Assembly: GCF_016086655.4 (NCBI RefSeq)
Contig: NC_052138.2
Span: 3,348,001 to 3,412,000 of the forward strand
Direction of reading: 5' to 3'
DNA: 64,000 nt
Origin: Lepeophtheirus salmonis
Lineage: Eukaryota > Arthropoda > Copepoda > Siphonostomatoida > Caligidae
Shown: positions 10,311-21,281 of the stretch, piece after piece
Layout: every line of letters begins with the position of its first letter
Position numbering within the stretch: position 1 is the stretch's first letter
The notes under the pieces: model-generated
Told to the model about the DNA's origin: nothing
The model's input: the letters and a program-made list of their open reading frames with translations, nothing else
Databases searched by the model: none
Program-made: the position numbers and the translations under genes

Positions 10311-13300
10311 CTTTTCAAGAGGAAAATGAGTACGCTTTGACCAGGTAAACCGCCCCACGAGCAATATGTACAAGGTGAAATATACACGAATCAAATCTAA
10401 ATCAAAGTGAAACCAAATACAATAAAAGGTAAAGATTACTTATGCAAAAATGATCAAGTCTGGCTCTCGGAAGACGCAACAAATTCAGATTGACCCAATC
10501 TGGAATAAAGTATACATTGACTGGAAAGATAATGAAAATAAAACGTTACAAGGTTTTCACCCAAAGTTTTACTTTTGGGAAAGTTTTCGAATTACCATCA
10601 CTTAAACAGGAAGAGATCAGGCAATTTAAAAACTGCAAGAGTGGAGCGAGATTTGTGAAACTCTCTTTTGAAAAAAAAAAAAACCATCAACGTTATAGAT
10701 AGATTCGAGAATATAGAAGGACAGCTAAAAATCGATGATGGGATTTTCCTCAATATAAGATGATTGGATAATCTTAGAACAACTCAAAGTCTGGGGATGT
10801 AATAGTTAAAAATGGTTCTTAAACAACCATAGCATCTCTAAGGGAAGTTATGACGGAGTTTGGTGAGATTACTAGTGAGGTTGACGAGGGCTTATACACA
10901 ATAACCCCAGAAAATGAGGAAGAGTTGGAGTTCTTGAAAACAATAAACCAAATAAGTCCTGGAAGATTAAAATTTTCTATAAAACCAAACAGGAGATTCC
11001 CGTCGATAATTCCTGTGAAAGGAAAAAAGGTCGAATTAATATCTGAAATGCAACAGATATAATGTTTTAGATGCCTGAAATTAGTTCATACTAAGTCAAC
11101 ATGTTCATCACAAAAAAGAACATCCTATATGGTTTTCGAAAAATATTTCCGAGCTGAGCTAGGTCTGCCCGAGAGAATTGAGGGTGCTAAGGAAAGAAGC
11201 GCTATCGAATAAGCTGCCACCTTAGAGGAACATTAGAGTATTGGTGAAGTCAATAATGAACAGATTCAACAGGTCCCAGAGTGTGGAAATCATAGTTTAT
11301 ATCTATCATCACATTCGGATAATAGGATTGACACCAAAACACCAAATATCACTCCACTGAGAGACGATTGGAAAATGGTTGTAAGAAAAAAAAACCAGAA
11401 GTTCCTACCAAGAAATCACAATTAATTCAAAAAATGCTAAAAGGGCATTTTCATCCCCACGGGTAAAAAAATCACGGGAAAAAAATTAAAAGCAAATTCC
11501 AATCTGTTTCTAGGAAGTCGGAAAGAAAAATGTTGAAAAATTGACCATTCAAAACCTGAAACTTCTATCTCTGTCTCTATCAATATTTAGATACAACGTC
11601 AACTCCAGTACATCTTATGGAAGGGCTTCTTCTATTTTTAAATATTTAAATGCAATTCTCGGATGTGGTTGCTCTTGTTGACACTCGTCGTAAAGATAAT
11701 AATGCTATTTGTCACCTTTTTCGTCAAAATCACGATTATTTTTTGTCTACGGGTGTTTCAAATTAATCTCACCTCTCCATAGGAGTTATCCTGCTCCGGT
11801 TCTAATTAGTTCTGACAAAAGTGCTAATATCGTCTCTTTGGATTTCAATATCTTGGGGGAGTTGAAGAGAATCTATAATATCTTCTTTTCTAACATAGTG
11901 TCCGAGGGGTTAAATTCGAGTTTTATTAATCTAAGGGATCTCAAAGTCACTAGAAATAAGGATACATACTCCATTAACTATAGTGGCGGCTCGTACAACT
12001 CTAGAAACCTTCTTGACCTCGAAGCTATAATATACAAGCTCTGTCTTGTAGATACGGGTCTTTTTGGACTCCAAAATAACCCAGGAATGACTTTCTCAAA
12101 GGAAAAAAACACTCGGAAGAGACAATAAGGAGTAGACTAGACATTATTTTTGTTTCACCTAGGTAAACACCTGGTTGATTTTAGGACTCCCTGGCACTAT
12201 ATATCAGATCCCTCTCCAATCCTTGCTAAGTTCAAAATAGAAAAAATCAAGCTCACATTGGAAAAAAACATTTCGCTCCTCGAAGATGCTTCTATAGTCC
12301 AGGCCATTCAAGAATTGATACGTGAATGCAAGGCTTTACTGGATAGTAACTTTTTATATCCGTGTGATACATTAATGCAAATAGAGAGTCTATCAAAAAA
12401 TATATTTATTGGAAAGGGCATTAGTGCCACGGCAGAACGAAGGGAATGGGTGGCTAATCTGCAGAGACTCTAAAGCCTCCAAGATAACGGCGCTGATATT
12501 AAAGAAGAATTAGAAGATATTCTACGATATGAAGATACAGTAAGAGCTATTAGATTCAAATCAGAGCTCATAAAAAATAATATAAGGTGTTTTCTACACT
12601 TTTCTACCCTTGGAAATAAATGTAAAAGCTCGAGAAAAAAATATCTGTGTTAAGATTAAAAAATGGTTCCATTATTAAAAATCATTAATGTATTTTGAGA
12701 GAAATATTTTTTTTTTTACTCGGAGTTATACAAATGTAGAGACTGTAAACAGCGCAGAGCGCATGCCATTTCTACCTAGAATGGAGAAGAGACAGAAAAA
12801 CGCTCACTGAGGTTGACTTGGACTATGATGCTCTCCCCGAAGTAAATCGGGGTAAACAACTCGGGTTTGGACTCTCCAATTTCTGAAAATGAGATAATTA
12901 ACTTTATAAAAAATTCTAATCCTGGACTGTCGGGGTTCCCCTTTGAATTTTATACAAAATACGTTGACAGATTGGCACCCATCCTGGAGGGTTGCTTCAG
13001 GAAATTTGGAAGCTCAGACGTGTATCCAAATTTATGAGTGAAAGCGTATAACTCTCATTCTACAAAAAAAAAAAAAAAAAAAAAAAAGATAATCTGGACA
13101 TCAATAACTACAGACCAATAGCGCTGTTGAATACTTCCTACAAGATACTAACTGGTATTTTAAATAACAGACTGCTCAAAGTTCTTCCAAAGTTCATCAA
13201 ATATTCACAGAAAGGGTGTATGAAAAACAGAAGGGCCGAAGATATTCCTCGCTCTATTCAGGACGCCATAGACCATGACCATGCAGCAATGTTCATCCAC

Positions 13301-13400
13301 TTCCAAAAGGCATTTGACTCCGTATGAAACAACTTTGTTCTTTGGCCGCTCAGGGTATACGGCTTCTCACTTGGGGGCATTAACATGATAGCAACGATTT
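10310..13400 (+). mobile_element. Degenerate non-LTR (LINE) retrotransposon
   Basis: Broken frames in the right order for a LINE. 10490-11100 gives a charged, ORF1-like polypeptide. 11700-12230 ends like an AP-endonuclease, with RSRLDIIFVS followed by ISDPSPI where functional enzymes have SDHxP(I/V). 12880-13410 encodes the N-terminal part of a reverse transcriptase, with DINNYRPIALLNTSYKIL, then QKGC and a FQKAFDSV motif. Frame changes and stops are frequent, the (F/Y)xDD region is missing, and an A-run of about two dozen bases (13063-13087) sits inside the RT frame. The element is truncated at about 13400, where a family A repeat begins. It is not active. Confidence 0.8.
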
Positions 13401-13660
13401 TGAGATCTAAATATATTCAATTATATTCCAACCCTGTTTGAACATTCGTGTGTGCTCATAAAAGACGGAGCGTAATCCTGAGGATTTGTTGCGGAGATAT
13501 AATTGTAAGTCTTTGTTGGACTCAGAGTAGAATTGGGGATCGGCATTGGAGTAATTCTAGCAAATGTCATTGTTTATATCCTTTTTCATTCCTCTCTTGT
13601 CAAAGCTGATTGTAGATTATCGAATGATCTAATTGTTGATGAAATTAGATTCATGTCCAT
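13395..13660 (+). repeat. Dispersed repeat family A, middle part
   Basis: Carries the family A blocks GAGGATTTGTTGCGGAG, TTGTTGGACTCAGAG and TAGAATTGGGGATCGGCAT, and then the CTCTTGTCAAAGCTGATT block. It abuts the truncated LINE reverse transcriptase with no gap. Confidence 0.75.
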
Positions 13661-14340
13661 TAAGTCTATTTCTCTATTTTCGGAAGTAGGAGGTTCCAAA
13701 TAAGAAGTAAAGTATGTATGATCCTGAAGTTGTAGAGATCTTTTTTTACCTGAAATTCGATATAAAAAAGTTGCTAGAGATTTCCTTAATTATTAAATTT
13801 TCTTAGCATCAGCATTGTTGCCCCAATGAAAATGGGTTTGTTGGAGTTTTTGATGAGCCTTAGAACTTTAGGTTTTAGATGTTTAAACAATGTTGGAATG
13901 GCTTGAGAGTTGGAATTCTTTATTTCTTCAAAATGTTTAGAGCACAATCGAGAATTATATTATGGTTTCCAAAGATTTTCTTTCATTTTTAGGACCCATT
14001 ACCTTCCAAGGAATTTGTCCCATGGAAATGAAAAAAGTGTCATCCCCTCAGCTCAAGAACGATTTCTGTAATCCATACTTCTACATTATTCTATTTATGT
14101 ACCTGCATTTTCATTTGAACCTTCAATAATGTCATAATTACAATCTTGGACTGAATAAATCAATATTAATTCTGAATAAAAAAAAGTAGTTTCGGTAGTT
14201 GAAAGTTGAAACTCACTTCTCGCCTCGATCCCCCTTTACACCTAAAAAATATGGAATACTACTTTGCTCGACAACTCAAGTATTATTAATCTGACATATC
14301 CTTAATTTAAGGGGTTCCAATAAATTGTTATATACATATA
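13661..14340. other. Intergenic, unclassified
   Basis: No conserved frame, RNA gene or clear match to other parts of the window was seen. Confidence 0.35.
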
Positions 14341-14342
14341 AT

Positions 14343-14640
14343 GTGTACAAGTTGTAACTTGCACAAATTGAAATTTCTTCGTCTTAAAATGCAATATTTT
14401 ATGTCAAAATTGATCATTCTTTGTAGCAACTATACATTTAATTTTTCATTTCATTTTAATCTATTAAAATTACATGGTTATTATTTATTTATGAGTAATA
14501 TGACTTTGGTCACTTGAACTTTATAATGTGCCGCAGAATACTTATATTATAGTAAATTTTATTAAAATAATTTATAATATCCATTTTTATTTAATCAGAT
14601 TTTTTTCAAAAACATATAAATATATGTGTTTGAATTAGAA
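14343..14640 (+). mobile_element. Palindrome-ended short element (family E), + copy
   Basis: Starts with TGTACAAGTTGTAACTTGCAC, a near-perfect palindrome, then AAATTTCTTCGTCTTAAAATG. The reverse complement of this order occurs at 19435-19830. Shared internal sequence includes TAATGTG(C)(C/T)(G/A)CAGAAT(A/G)CTTAT. No coding capacity. The right boundary of this copy is not clear. Confidence 0.55.
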
Positions 14641-16080
14641 CTCATCACAGCTCAGCAACAATATCAAAAGATCCTGTTGCCTTTTCAAATGAAACATCAG
14701 TTTAGGAATAAAAAAAGATAATTTTTTATCTTCATGAAGACTAATTATAAGTATTAATGACAAAACAATTATAAATTAAATTAATTAAGATTTACTTCAA
14801 TATAAAATACTTAGCTATCCTCCATAGTCCCCAGCAATCTTCATTACCCCGCATGATCTAAAGAGCTTACACCAAAATGAAAAAGTTCATCATACACCTG
14901 ATTTAATATTTAAGTTATGCTAACAAAAGATTAGCATGAATTAAAGTGATATGAAATACCGTGTCCTCACCTAAGAATACTTTTGTTAATAATTTAAAGA
15001 TACTCAGAAATATAATTCCGTAGAACCTACAAAAATAGATTTCTATATCTTAAAAATCTATTAGTTCTTCAAAAATCTTAAGCTTGTGAACGTTTTAATC
15101 AAATTATATAGTCGACTATTTGCAATTGATATATTAAAATAACAAACACAGAAGGGAAATTTAATTTTTTTACTAATGATATTTATACATAACAGTGATT
15201 TGAAACAATTATAAAAATAAATACTGGATTCGAGTACTTAAACAGAAAAAAAATTAACTTAATACGTCAATCATTTATAAAGTTTTCAATCATATATCTG
15301 CAATTCATCTAAAAAAACATCAAAAACTGAAGACCCAATCTTATATCTTATCACAAATAGAGACAATGGCGTCCGACTAAGCTATAGACAAAATGTGATA
15401 CCGCTGGAAGGATCGAGGTGCCAAATGATATGATCCGACACAAGTTTATAAATTAATGCCCATCAGAGATATCTCCTGCGGAGAAGATTCTCTTTATTTT
15501 CTTAGGAAGGTTAGCCAACCAATCGCACAATTTGCTTCAGTTCCAAAGAATATCTCATGTTAATCAACGTTTAAAATAACCTTAGTATGTTCCAAAAAAA
15601 GAAAAGATATGTATAATTGACTTTCATGAACTCTAGTACAATGTTCCAAATGAATTGTTTTATGATATTTCTTCTTAAAAATTGACGTTTGATGAGAAAA
15701 AAAAAATTGAAAATTATTCAGAAAATGACAGATATTTTAGTAAATATCAATTATTTTAGTGTCATATTTATATGCAAACAAATCTCCAGACAAATTTCTA
15801 CAAACTTTTTTTTATCTACGAATCCAATATTCCATTGGAAATCCAAATTTTTTTAACCTGAAAAAAAAATGAAACTGCAATTTTCACCGATTTCTTTTTT
15901 TTTTGCACGTAACTTTTTTGATTTTAAATAAAGTTAGTAAACGTCTTTATTAGTATAGTTGCTTTTTAAGACGCTGTTACTTTTTGATTTATAACTCAAC
16001 CCCCTGACTAGTCAGTCTCCTTGAGCTCCAATAAGCAGAGTTTGTGTTTTGGGTATACAATGATACATCCTCCCACCCCA
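14641..16080. other. AT-rich intergenic DNA
   Basis: About 1.4 kb without a supported gene. It holds A/T runs and short frames only; a TA microsatellite (16083-16100) lies at its right edge, next to the foldback element. Confidence 0.35.
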
Positions 16081-16100
16081 AAATATATATATATATATAT

Positions 16101-16561
16101 GGGATCTGTACAACCCGTTTATATTCACATATTTTATCTCTGTAAAAACTTTATAATATATACTTAAGTCTAGTCTAAATACTAAAGATGTTAACTTCCT
16201 TCATTACCACTCACGTGACAAGTCTCTAATTATATAATTAGGGAATAGAGAGACAACAATGTTTAACTTATCTGACTCTTTTGAAACATCGTGTATTTGA
16301 AAAACACTATTATGAACCATGTTTCAGGCTCCTCCTGGCCAAACTGAGGAAGGCGCAAATCGACACATCTGGAGCGATCTATTTTTTCGATGGGGTAATT
16401 ATCGGATTGGGATTCGTTCGAGCGAGTATTCGGCATTGTATAGACGGGGTCACCAATGAAGGAAGTTAAGACCTTTAGTATTTAGAGTAAACTGACGTAT
16501 ACATTTTATAAAGTTCTTACAGAGATAAAAAATGTAAATATAAACGGGTTGTACGGATCCC
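16101..16561. mobile_element. Long-TIR foldback element, 461 bp
   Basis: The left arm (16101-16207) and right arm (16453-16561) are inverted repeats of about 107 bp with a few mismatches. Both start GGGATC(T/C)GTACAACCCG and end with a CTTCCTTCATT(A/G)(C/G) block. The left arm lies next to a (TA)n run and the right arm is followed by ACATATATA, consistent with insertion at TA. The 245-bp centre has a 62-codon open frame (16281-16469) with no recognised motif. It would fold into a very stable hairpin if transcribed. Confidence 0.8.
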
Positions 16562-16629
16562 ACATATATACCACCACTGTCTTAGTCTGACCAGGTACAG
16601 ATAAATCCGGATAAGAGAATAAATCGCAT

Positions 16630-17445
16630 AAAAGCATGGTTGTGCCCGGTTCAGTGATTCTTTCATTTCACCGTTTTGGGTCTCGGTTCAGCTTTATTGT
16701 TTTCAGTTCAGGGTCCAGTTCTTTTTTATACAACCCCAGTTTTGGTAAGGGACACTTAAAACAAAGGGAGTCGCTAAAAAAATGGGGCCTAGGAAATGAT
16801 ACTGTATACAAACAGTACCGCAGCTACCTTACACGCAGGGGCCCCGAAAATTAAGGCCGTGATGGGAGGCTAGTATAGGTGCAGGAAGATAAAAATTGAG
16901 GATTGCTTTCAGTCTACACAAAAATATACATTTAAATAGTACACATGCCTTAGCTAAAAATGTAATAGTGTAGGGGGACTTGGTATAGTAAAGTTTGGGA
17001 ATCCCTGGCTTTAGAAACATTATAGGGGCCCTACAAGCTTAATAGTGGACCTGGATTCAACATCTACCCCACCCCTTACCTCCTTTATTTACACCATCTG
17101 GTGCCTAAAACCACTTTTCCCGATCCATAAGAAACCCTTAGCTATTTAGAACTCAGATACAACTCTCATCACCCTGGCAACGTAAAAAAAATCATTGGAA
17201 AACGCTGTAATTGCACACAAAAACTCAAAAAATTGACTATTGATTAAAGCTTATCTATTTTTTTATAATATATATTGTATTTTCTTTATATATTCTATAA
17301 AGGAAAAAAGTTTTTAAAAAGGAATATATCTACCGCACAAGAACCGAGACCGATAAGTAATATATTGAACCTCGGTCCGACTTTGTCGGTTTTGTTTCTA
17401 TCGGTTCAAGAACCGCAACCGCTAGACCAATAAGGGAACAACTTT
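16630..17445 (-). mobile_element. Non-autonomous DNA transposon (family D), - copy
   Basis: Reverse-complement relative of 5533-6385, matching over most of its length. Diagnostic blocks on the - strand include CCAGGGATTCCCAAACTTTA, ACACTATTACATTTTTAGCT and TTTATTTACACCATCTGG in its + strand form at 17086-17103. The ends again contain GGTTC/GAACC-rich inverted sequence. No complete frame. Confidence 0.7.
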
Positions 17446-17612
17446 GGTTTAAAAAACTTTTTCTGACACAATTATAAAAAAGCAACATGACACACAAAAT
17501 TCCGAATAAGTGCACCTTTTGGACGAAGAAAATTTATAAAAATTAGCAAAGAAGGATACAAATACTTTTTGAATTTCCCGAGACTTTTCTTATTGATCTC
17601 ATCCGTTTATTC

Positions 17613-18010
17613 CAGCGTTTCTCAAAGTGGGTACTGCGGCACAATGGGGTACTCCCTGACCGTGTTAGAGGTGCTGCCAAAAAAAAACACCATATTTCGA
17701 CATTTCATCCATTATTTTTACATAGGAAAGGATAACATTTTAAATTTATGTTAGATTAACTAATAAATAAAATTATCTGTAAAAATCTGTTTCAAATACC
17801 CATGTCATGTGAACTGCCCAACAGAATCAGTATGATTGCAGTGCACATCATCTGGTTTTATCAACTAGTCGTAAATATATATTCAATTTCACAAAGAAAA
17901 AGGAACAATGGATCGTTTTCTAAAGAGAAAAGCCCCGCCAGAATTGGACATGATTGACTGTGAAATGGATCATCACTTCATTTGAGTCCTCCTGCTCTTG
18001 TTCTTGTGTT
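17613..18010 (+). mobile_element. hAT transposon 5' end with first transposase codons
   Basis: The left end CAGCGTTTCTCAAAGTGGG is a classic hAT terminal repeat. At 17908 an ATG opens MDRFLKRKAPPELDMID, the short lead peptide seen at the start of many hAT/ZBED-type transposases, before a stop at about 17983. Nothing further downstream encodes a dimerisation domain, so only the 5' end remains. Confidence 0.65.
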
Positions 18011-18690
18011 GCTGTATCGCTTGGGTGGTCAAGTTCGTGTTTTTAAAAGGTTAAAGTTATCATTATTACTTTCAGTTCATATTTATGCTCTTCTAAATCA
18101 ACAGGACATTAGCATTAAGGTCATGCATTGTCAATCTGTATCACATTTGACAATTGTGTACCTTGAGATTTTTTTGATTTTTTTTCAAAGAAACGCTGGT
18201 CTATTCTATTAAATATATGTACTTTGAAATTTAAAGTAAATTTCTGTCGTATTTCTTTATGCAGGTCACCCATGTACATGCACAAAAATGTTATTCTTAT
18301 TTCTTTCTTCCCTTCGGATCAGGTCCACCAACATTTTTGCTGTAGCCGAGGAGTTGCTCTTATCCAGATTGGACTGTACATAAATATTATGCATTTGTGT
18401 ATCATATCTTATCTGTAGTCATTCACTTCTCCCAAGGGTTCTATGATCCTATAGCCTTCATTATTATATAAGTATTTCGATATGTTTCTACAAATAAAAG
18501 AAATATTTTTAAATTTCCAATAAATGCAATAAGATTGTTCGTAGAGAAGAAACGTATTATTTGAATGGAGAGATAGATATACATTGATAGGTACATATGA
18601 ATACACAATAGGTAATAATTTTCGCAGAATGAATCAAGTTCCGACTTTAGCAAGTAAGAGTAAATAGACAAAAAAAATTGTTTTAACTTT
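18011..18690. other. 3' flank of LSM1, no gene recognised
   Basis: AT-rich; several short frames on both strands have low-complexity, I/Y/L-rich products typical of chance frames in this base composition. Confidence 0.35.
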
Positions 18691-18697
18691 TTTTTGT

Positions 18698-19201
18698 TTA
18701 CATAAAATCGTCCATTGAGATCTCTGCAGTATTTGTTAGTCCCCTTTTCTTAAAAGCCCTGGCCCGAATACGATTCTCCTCTTCTCTCTCAAATTGCTGT
18801 TTGGTTTGAGCCTCAAGTATCTCTTCTAAGGATACCTCACGGAGCTTGGAATTTGCCTCCGATTCTCGTACTTCGTCGATTTCGCCTAATAGAACCTAAG
18901 AGACCGACAAAGAGTTTAGTTAGTTAGTAGGGCAAGAAAATAATCTTGATTCCAAAGTGCATCCATGACTCCGTTGACTTACCACATTCTCTCCACGAAC
19001 TACAAAGATACCTCTCGGAATATCTCCGTAGTCGTTTCCTACATGAATCCTTTCAATGGCTCGATGGAGTACGAGATTCGCATACTGATCCACGGATCGG
19101 AGAATACCTATGAGTGTACGTCCATCACGAAGGAGCACCATCAATTTCTTGTCCAATTCCTCCATTATAGAGGCTGTCCCTGGTAGATAGTGGTCCGACA
19201 T
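18698..19201 (-). CDS. LSM1: U6 snRNA-associated Sm-like protein LSm1
   Basis: Two exons, 19201-18983 and 18895-18698, join in phase 0 (donor GTAAGT, acceptor CTTAG) to give 138 residues. The Sm fold is clear: LPGTASIMEELDKKLMVLLRDGRTLIGILRS for Sm1 (helix and strands 1-3) and IFVVRGENVVLLGEID across the splice for Sm2. The C-terminal tail ends TNTAEISMDDFM. LSm1 is the subunit that sets the cytoplasmic LSm1-7 ring apart from the nuclear LSm2-8 ring; the ring binds oligoadenylated mRNA 3' ends with Pat1 and promotes decapping. The IDKYGDIPRG-type spacing (VGNDYGDIPRG) and tail length fit LSm1 rather than LSm8. The ATG at 19201 is the only sensible start. It is divergent from the deoxynucleoside kinase gene, about 975 bp away. 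Confidence 0.95.
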
Positions 19202-19434
19202 GACGGATACTGGAGTATATAATTGTATATATTGGAATATAGAACAAGGCGAGTGCTGATGATCGATGGATGTGGATCAGAGATTTAATATTGGACAATG
19301 ATAGAGAACGCCATCTGTTGATTATTATAGTCCATTTTTCTCTTATATGAGGTTCCGTTGACTATTTTTTCTTTCATGACGTTTCGTCCTATTTTTTTAT
19401 TGATTCATATTATATTGTGTATAGCTGCGCTTTT
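19202..19434. promoter_or_regulatory. Probable LSM1 promoter region
   Basis: The first 230 bp upstream of the LSM1 ATG are free of repeats before the palindrome-ended element begins. This is inferred from position only; no promoter motif is claimed. Confidence 0.25.
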
Positions 19435-19835
19435 GTACAAGTTGCAACTTGTATAAGAAAATTGTGCAAGCTGCAACCAAAAACATGAAATGAAGGATTT
19501 ACAGTACTGATTAAATATTGTTCCATATATGGATGATTGATATATTCATAATGTAACTTTTGGCTATTTTAATACAAATTAGTCTGAAATTACTAGACTA
19601 TAAGCATTCTGTAGCACATTATTTAGTCAAATGTCCCCAGTTACACTACTCTTAAATACATGATAATCATGTTATTTTAATAGATCAAATTGAAATGATA
19701 GTATCAACGTATAGTTTGTAAGTAGAATGACTAATGTTGTAATTAAATCATTCATTTTAAGACGAAGAAATTGTAACTGGTACAGTTTCATTATACAAGT
19801 TGTAACTTGTACAGACATCGCAACTTGCATACAAC
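19435..19835 (-). mobile_element. Palindrome-ended short element (family E), - copy
   Basis: Begins with TTGTACAAGTTGCAACTTGTA and ends near 19788-19835 with a second palindrome ATACAAGTTGTAACTTGTAC followed by GCAACTTGCAT, so each end is itself palindromic. On the - strand its order matches 14343-14545. No coding capacity. It sits between the divergent LSM1 and deoxynucleoside kinase genes. Confidence 0.6.
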
Positions 19836-20176
19836 ACATTTATATATACTCGAAAAGCTTAAAATATGTAATATGAAACTAGTACATAATCGAGATATTA
19901 TCGTTTATATCGTTATGGCTAATAGTATATCCTAGATACATGATTGTTTAAAAAACTAATGGTGAAATCCAAGGATTGATAGGCTTATTTACGGATTTGC
20001 GATTATTATTTAATCTTGATATATTATAATTCATAGATTCTATATATTTTACAACATGCGTTCAAGTTGAGGTTTCTTCAAGCAGCTTTCGCTCTCTTTT
20101 TGATTCTGCCGCTATAATACTAAGTAATATTCATATTGACTATATAATGTGAGTTTGGAAAGTATATAAATTAATA

Positions 20177-21082
20177 ATGTTACTTACAAATACTTTGATT
20201 AGAAGAGCGGTGCGTTTCAGAATGCAAACAATAGTCGATCATTGCCGACAACTTCATCAGGATGATAAATCCTTAAGGCCTAAACGTCCTTACACAATCG
20301 TTGTGGAAGGAAACATAGGAGCAGGTTTGAACCATGGTGTAGAACAGATATCAATACAAATCAAATCAATTTTTACTTGATTAGGGAAAACAACTTTTCT
20401 ACAAGATATTAAGGAGTTATCCCCTCCAGGCCTCATCGAAGTTATTGAAGAACCAGTTGATGAGTGGCAAGCATACAAAGATAAGTTCAACTTAATGGAC
20501 ATGATGTATCAAGACCCCAAAAAGTGGAGTTTCCTCTTTCAAGTTCAAGTTCAGCTATCCATGATGAAAAAGTACAAAACTCCTTACTCACGACCTATTC
20601 GAATCATGGAGAGATCTCTGTTAAGGCATTTCTTTAAACTTTAAATATTAAAAAATCGATTCTAATTTAAGCTATCTAACATACATTTTCGTAGTGCAAG
20701 GTTTTGTTTTGTAGAAAATCTGTATAACAATGGATTCCTGGAGGATGCAGAACTCCATATGCTCAATGATTTATATAATTTTGTAATTGAGCATGACTGT
20801 TTTATTTGTCAAACGGATTTAATAGTTTATTTGAGAACATCTCCAGAGACTGCGTATCAGCGAATGCTTCAAAGATCTCGTTCTAAAGCTGAAAAAGCAT
20901 TACCATATAATCAATTTGTTCAGATCCATGAACTACATGAGGACTGGCTCTTTCGAAAAACAAAATTTCAACCTCTTTCCTCTCGAGTGGTTGTTATTGA
21001 TGGAGACGAGGAGCTTGAGAAAATGAGACTCAATTATGATGAGTACCAAAAAGTCCTATTGGAGGACCTGCCCAATCTTTGA
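20177..21082 (+). CDS. dNK: Deoxynucleoside kinase (dNK/TK2-like)
   Basis: Exons 20177-20324, 20385-20619 and 20695-21082 give 256 residues. The enzyme phosphorylates deoxynucleosides with ATP in nucleotide salvage. Visible motifs are the P-loop GNIGAGKT (residues about 45-52, split by intron 1), EEPVDEW in the nucleoside site, MERSL for the ERS catalytic motif, and the arginine-rich lid RMLQRSRSKAEK near residue 190. A basic leader (LIRRAVRFRM) could be a mitochondrial signal, as in TK2, but insect-type dNKs are close relatives. The exon 2/3 junction gives ERSLARFCFVEN, two residues shorter than most relatives (ERSxxSAR); an S codon overlaps the acceptor AG, so the exact junction is uncertain. 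It is convergent with the ZDHHC23-like gene, stops 200 bp apart. Confidence 0.9.
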
Positions 21083-21281
21083 AAGGATAAAGATTCATCA
21101 AATTATTTACGTTCATATTTTTTATTACCACGATACATTTAATTTCGATTCACACCTTTTAAAAATATTTATCTATTTATACTATGGATATAACAGTTTG
21201 TTAATATATTCTTATATTCAATTGTACATAATATTTTATAAGGTTCTTTATTAAATTATGTCATTATACTCAAATTAGTAA

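Noticed and set aside
11709..12473. Two open frames that might be a host gene
   Set aside because: They read as the AP-endonuclease end and spacer of a dead LINE (RSRLDIIFVS, then SDPSPI) in continuity with reverse transcriptase fragments.
16083..16100. TA microsatellite as a possible regulatory element
   Set aside because: It is most simply the target site of the adjacent foldback element.
18409..18671. Two - strand frames downstream of LSM1
   Set aside because: Low-complexity, I/Y/S-rich products typical of AT-rich DNA, with no motif or splice connection to LSM1.
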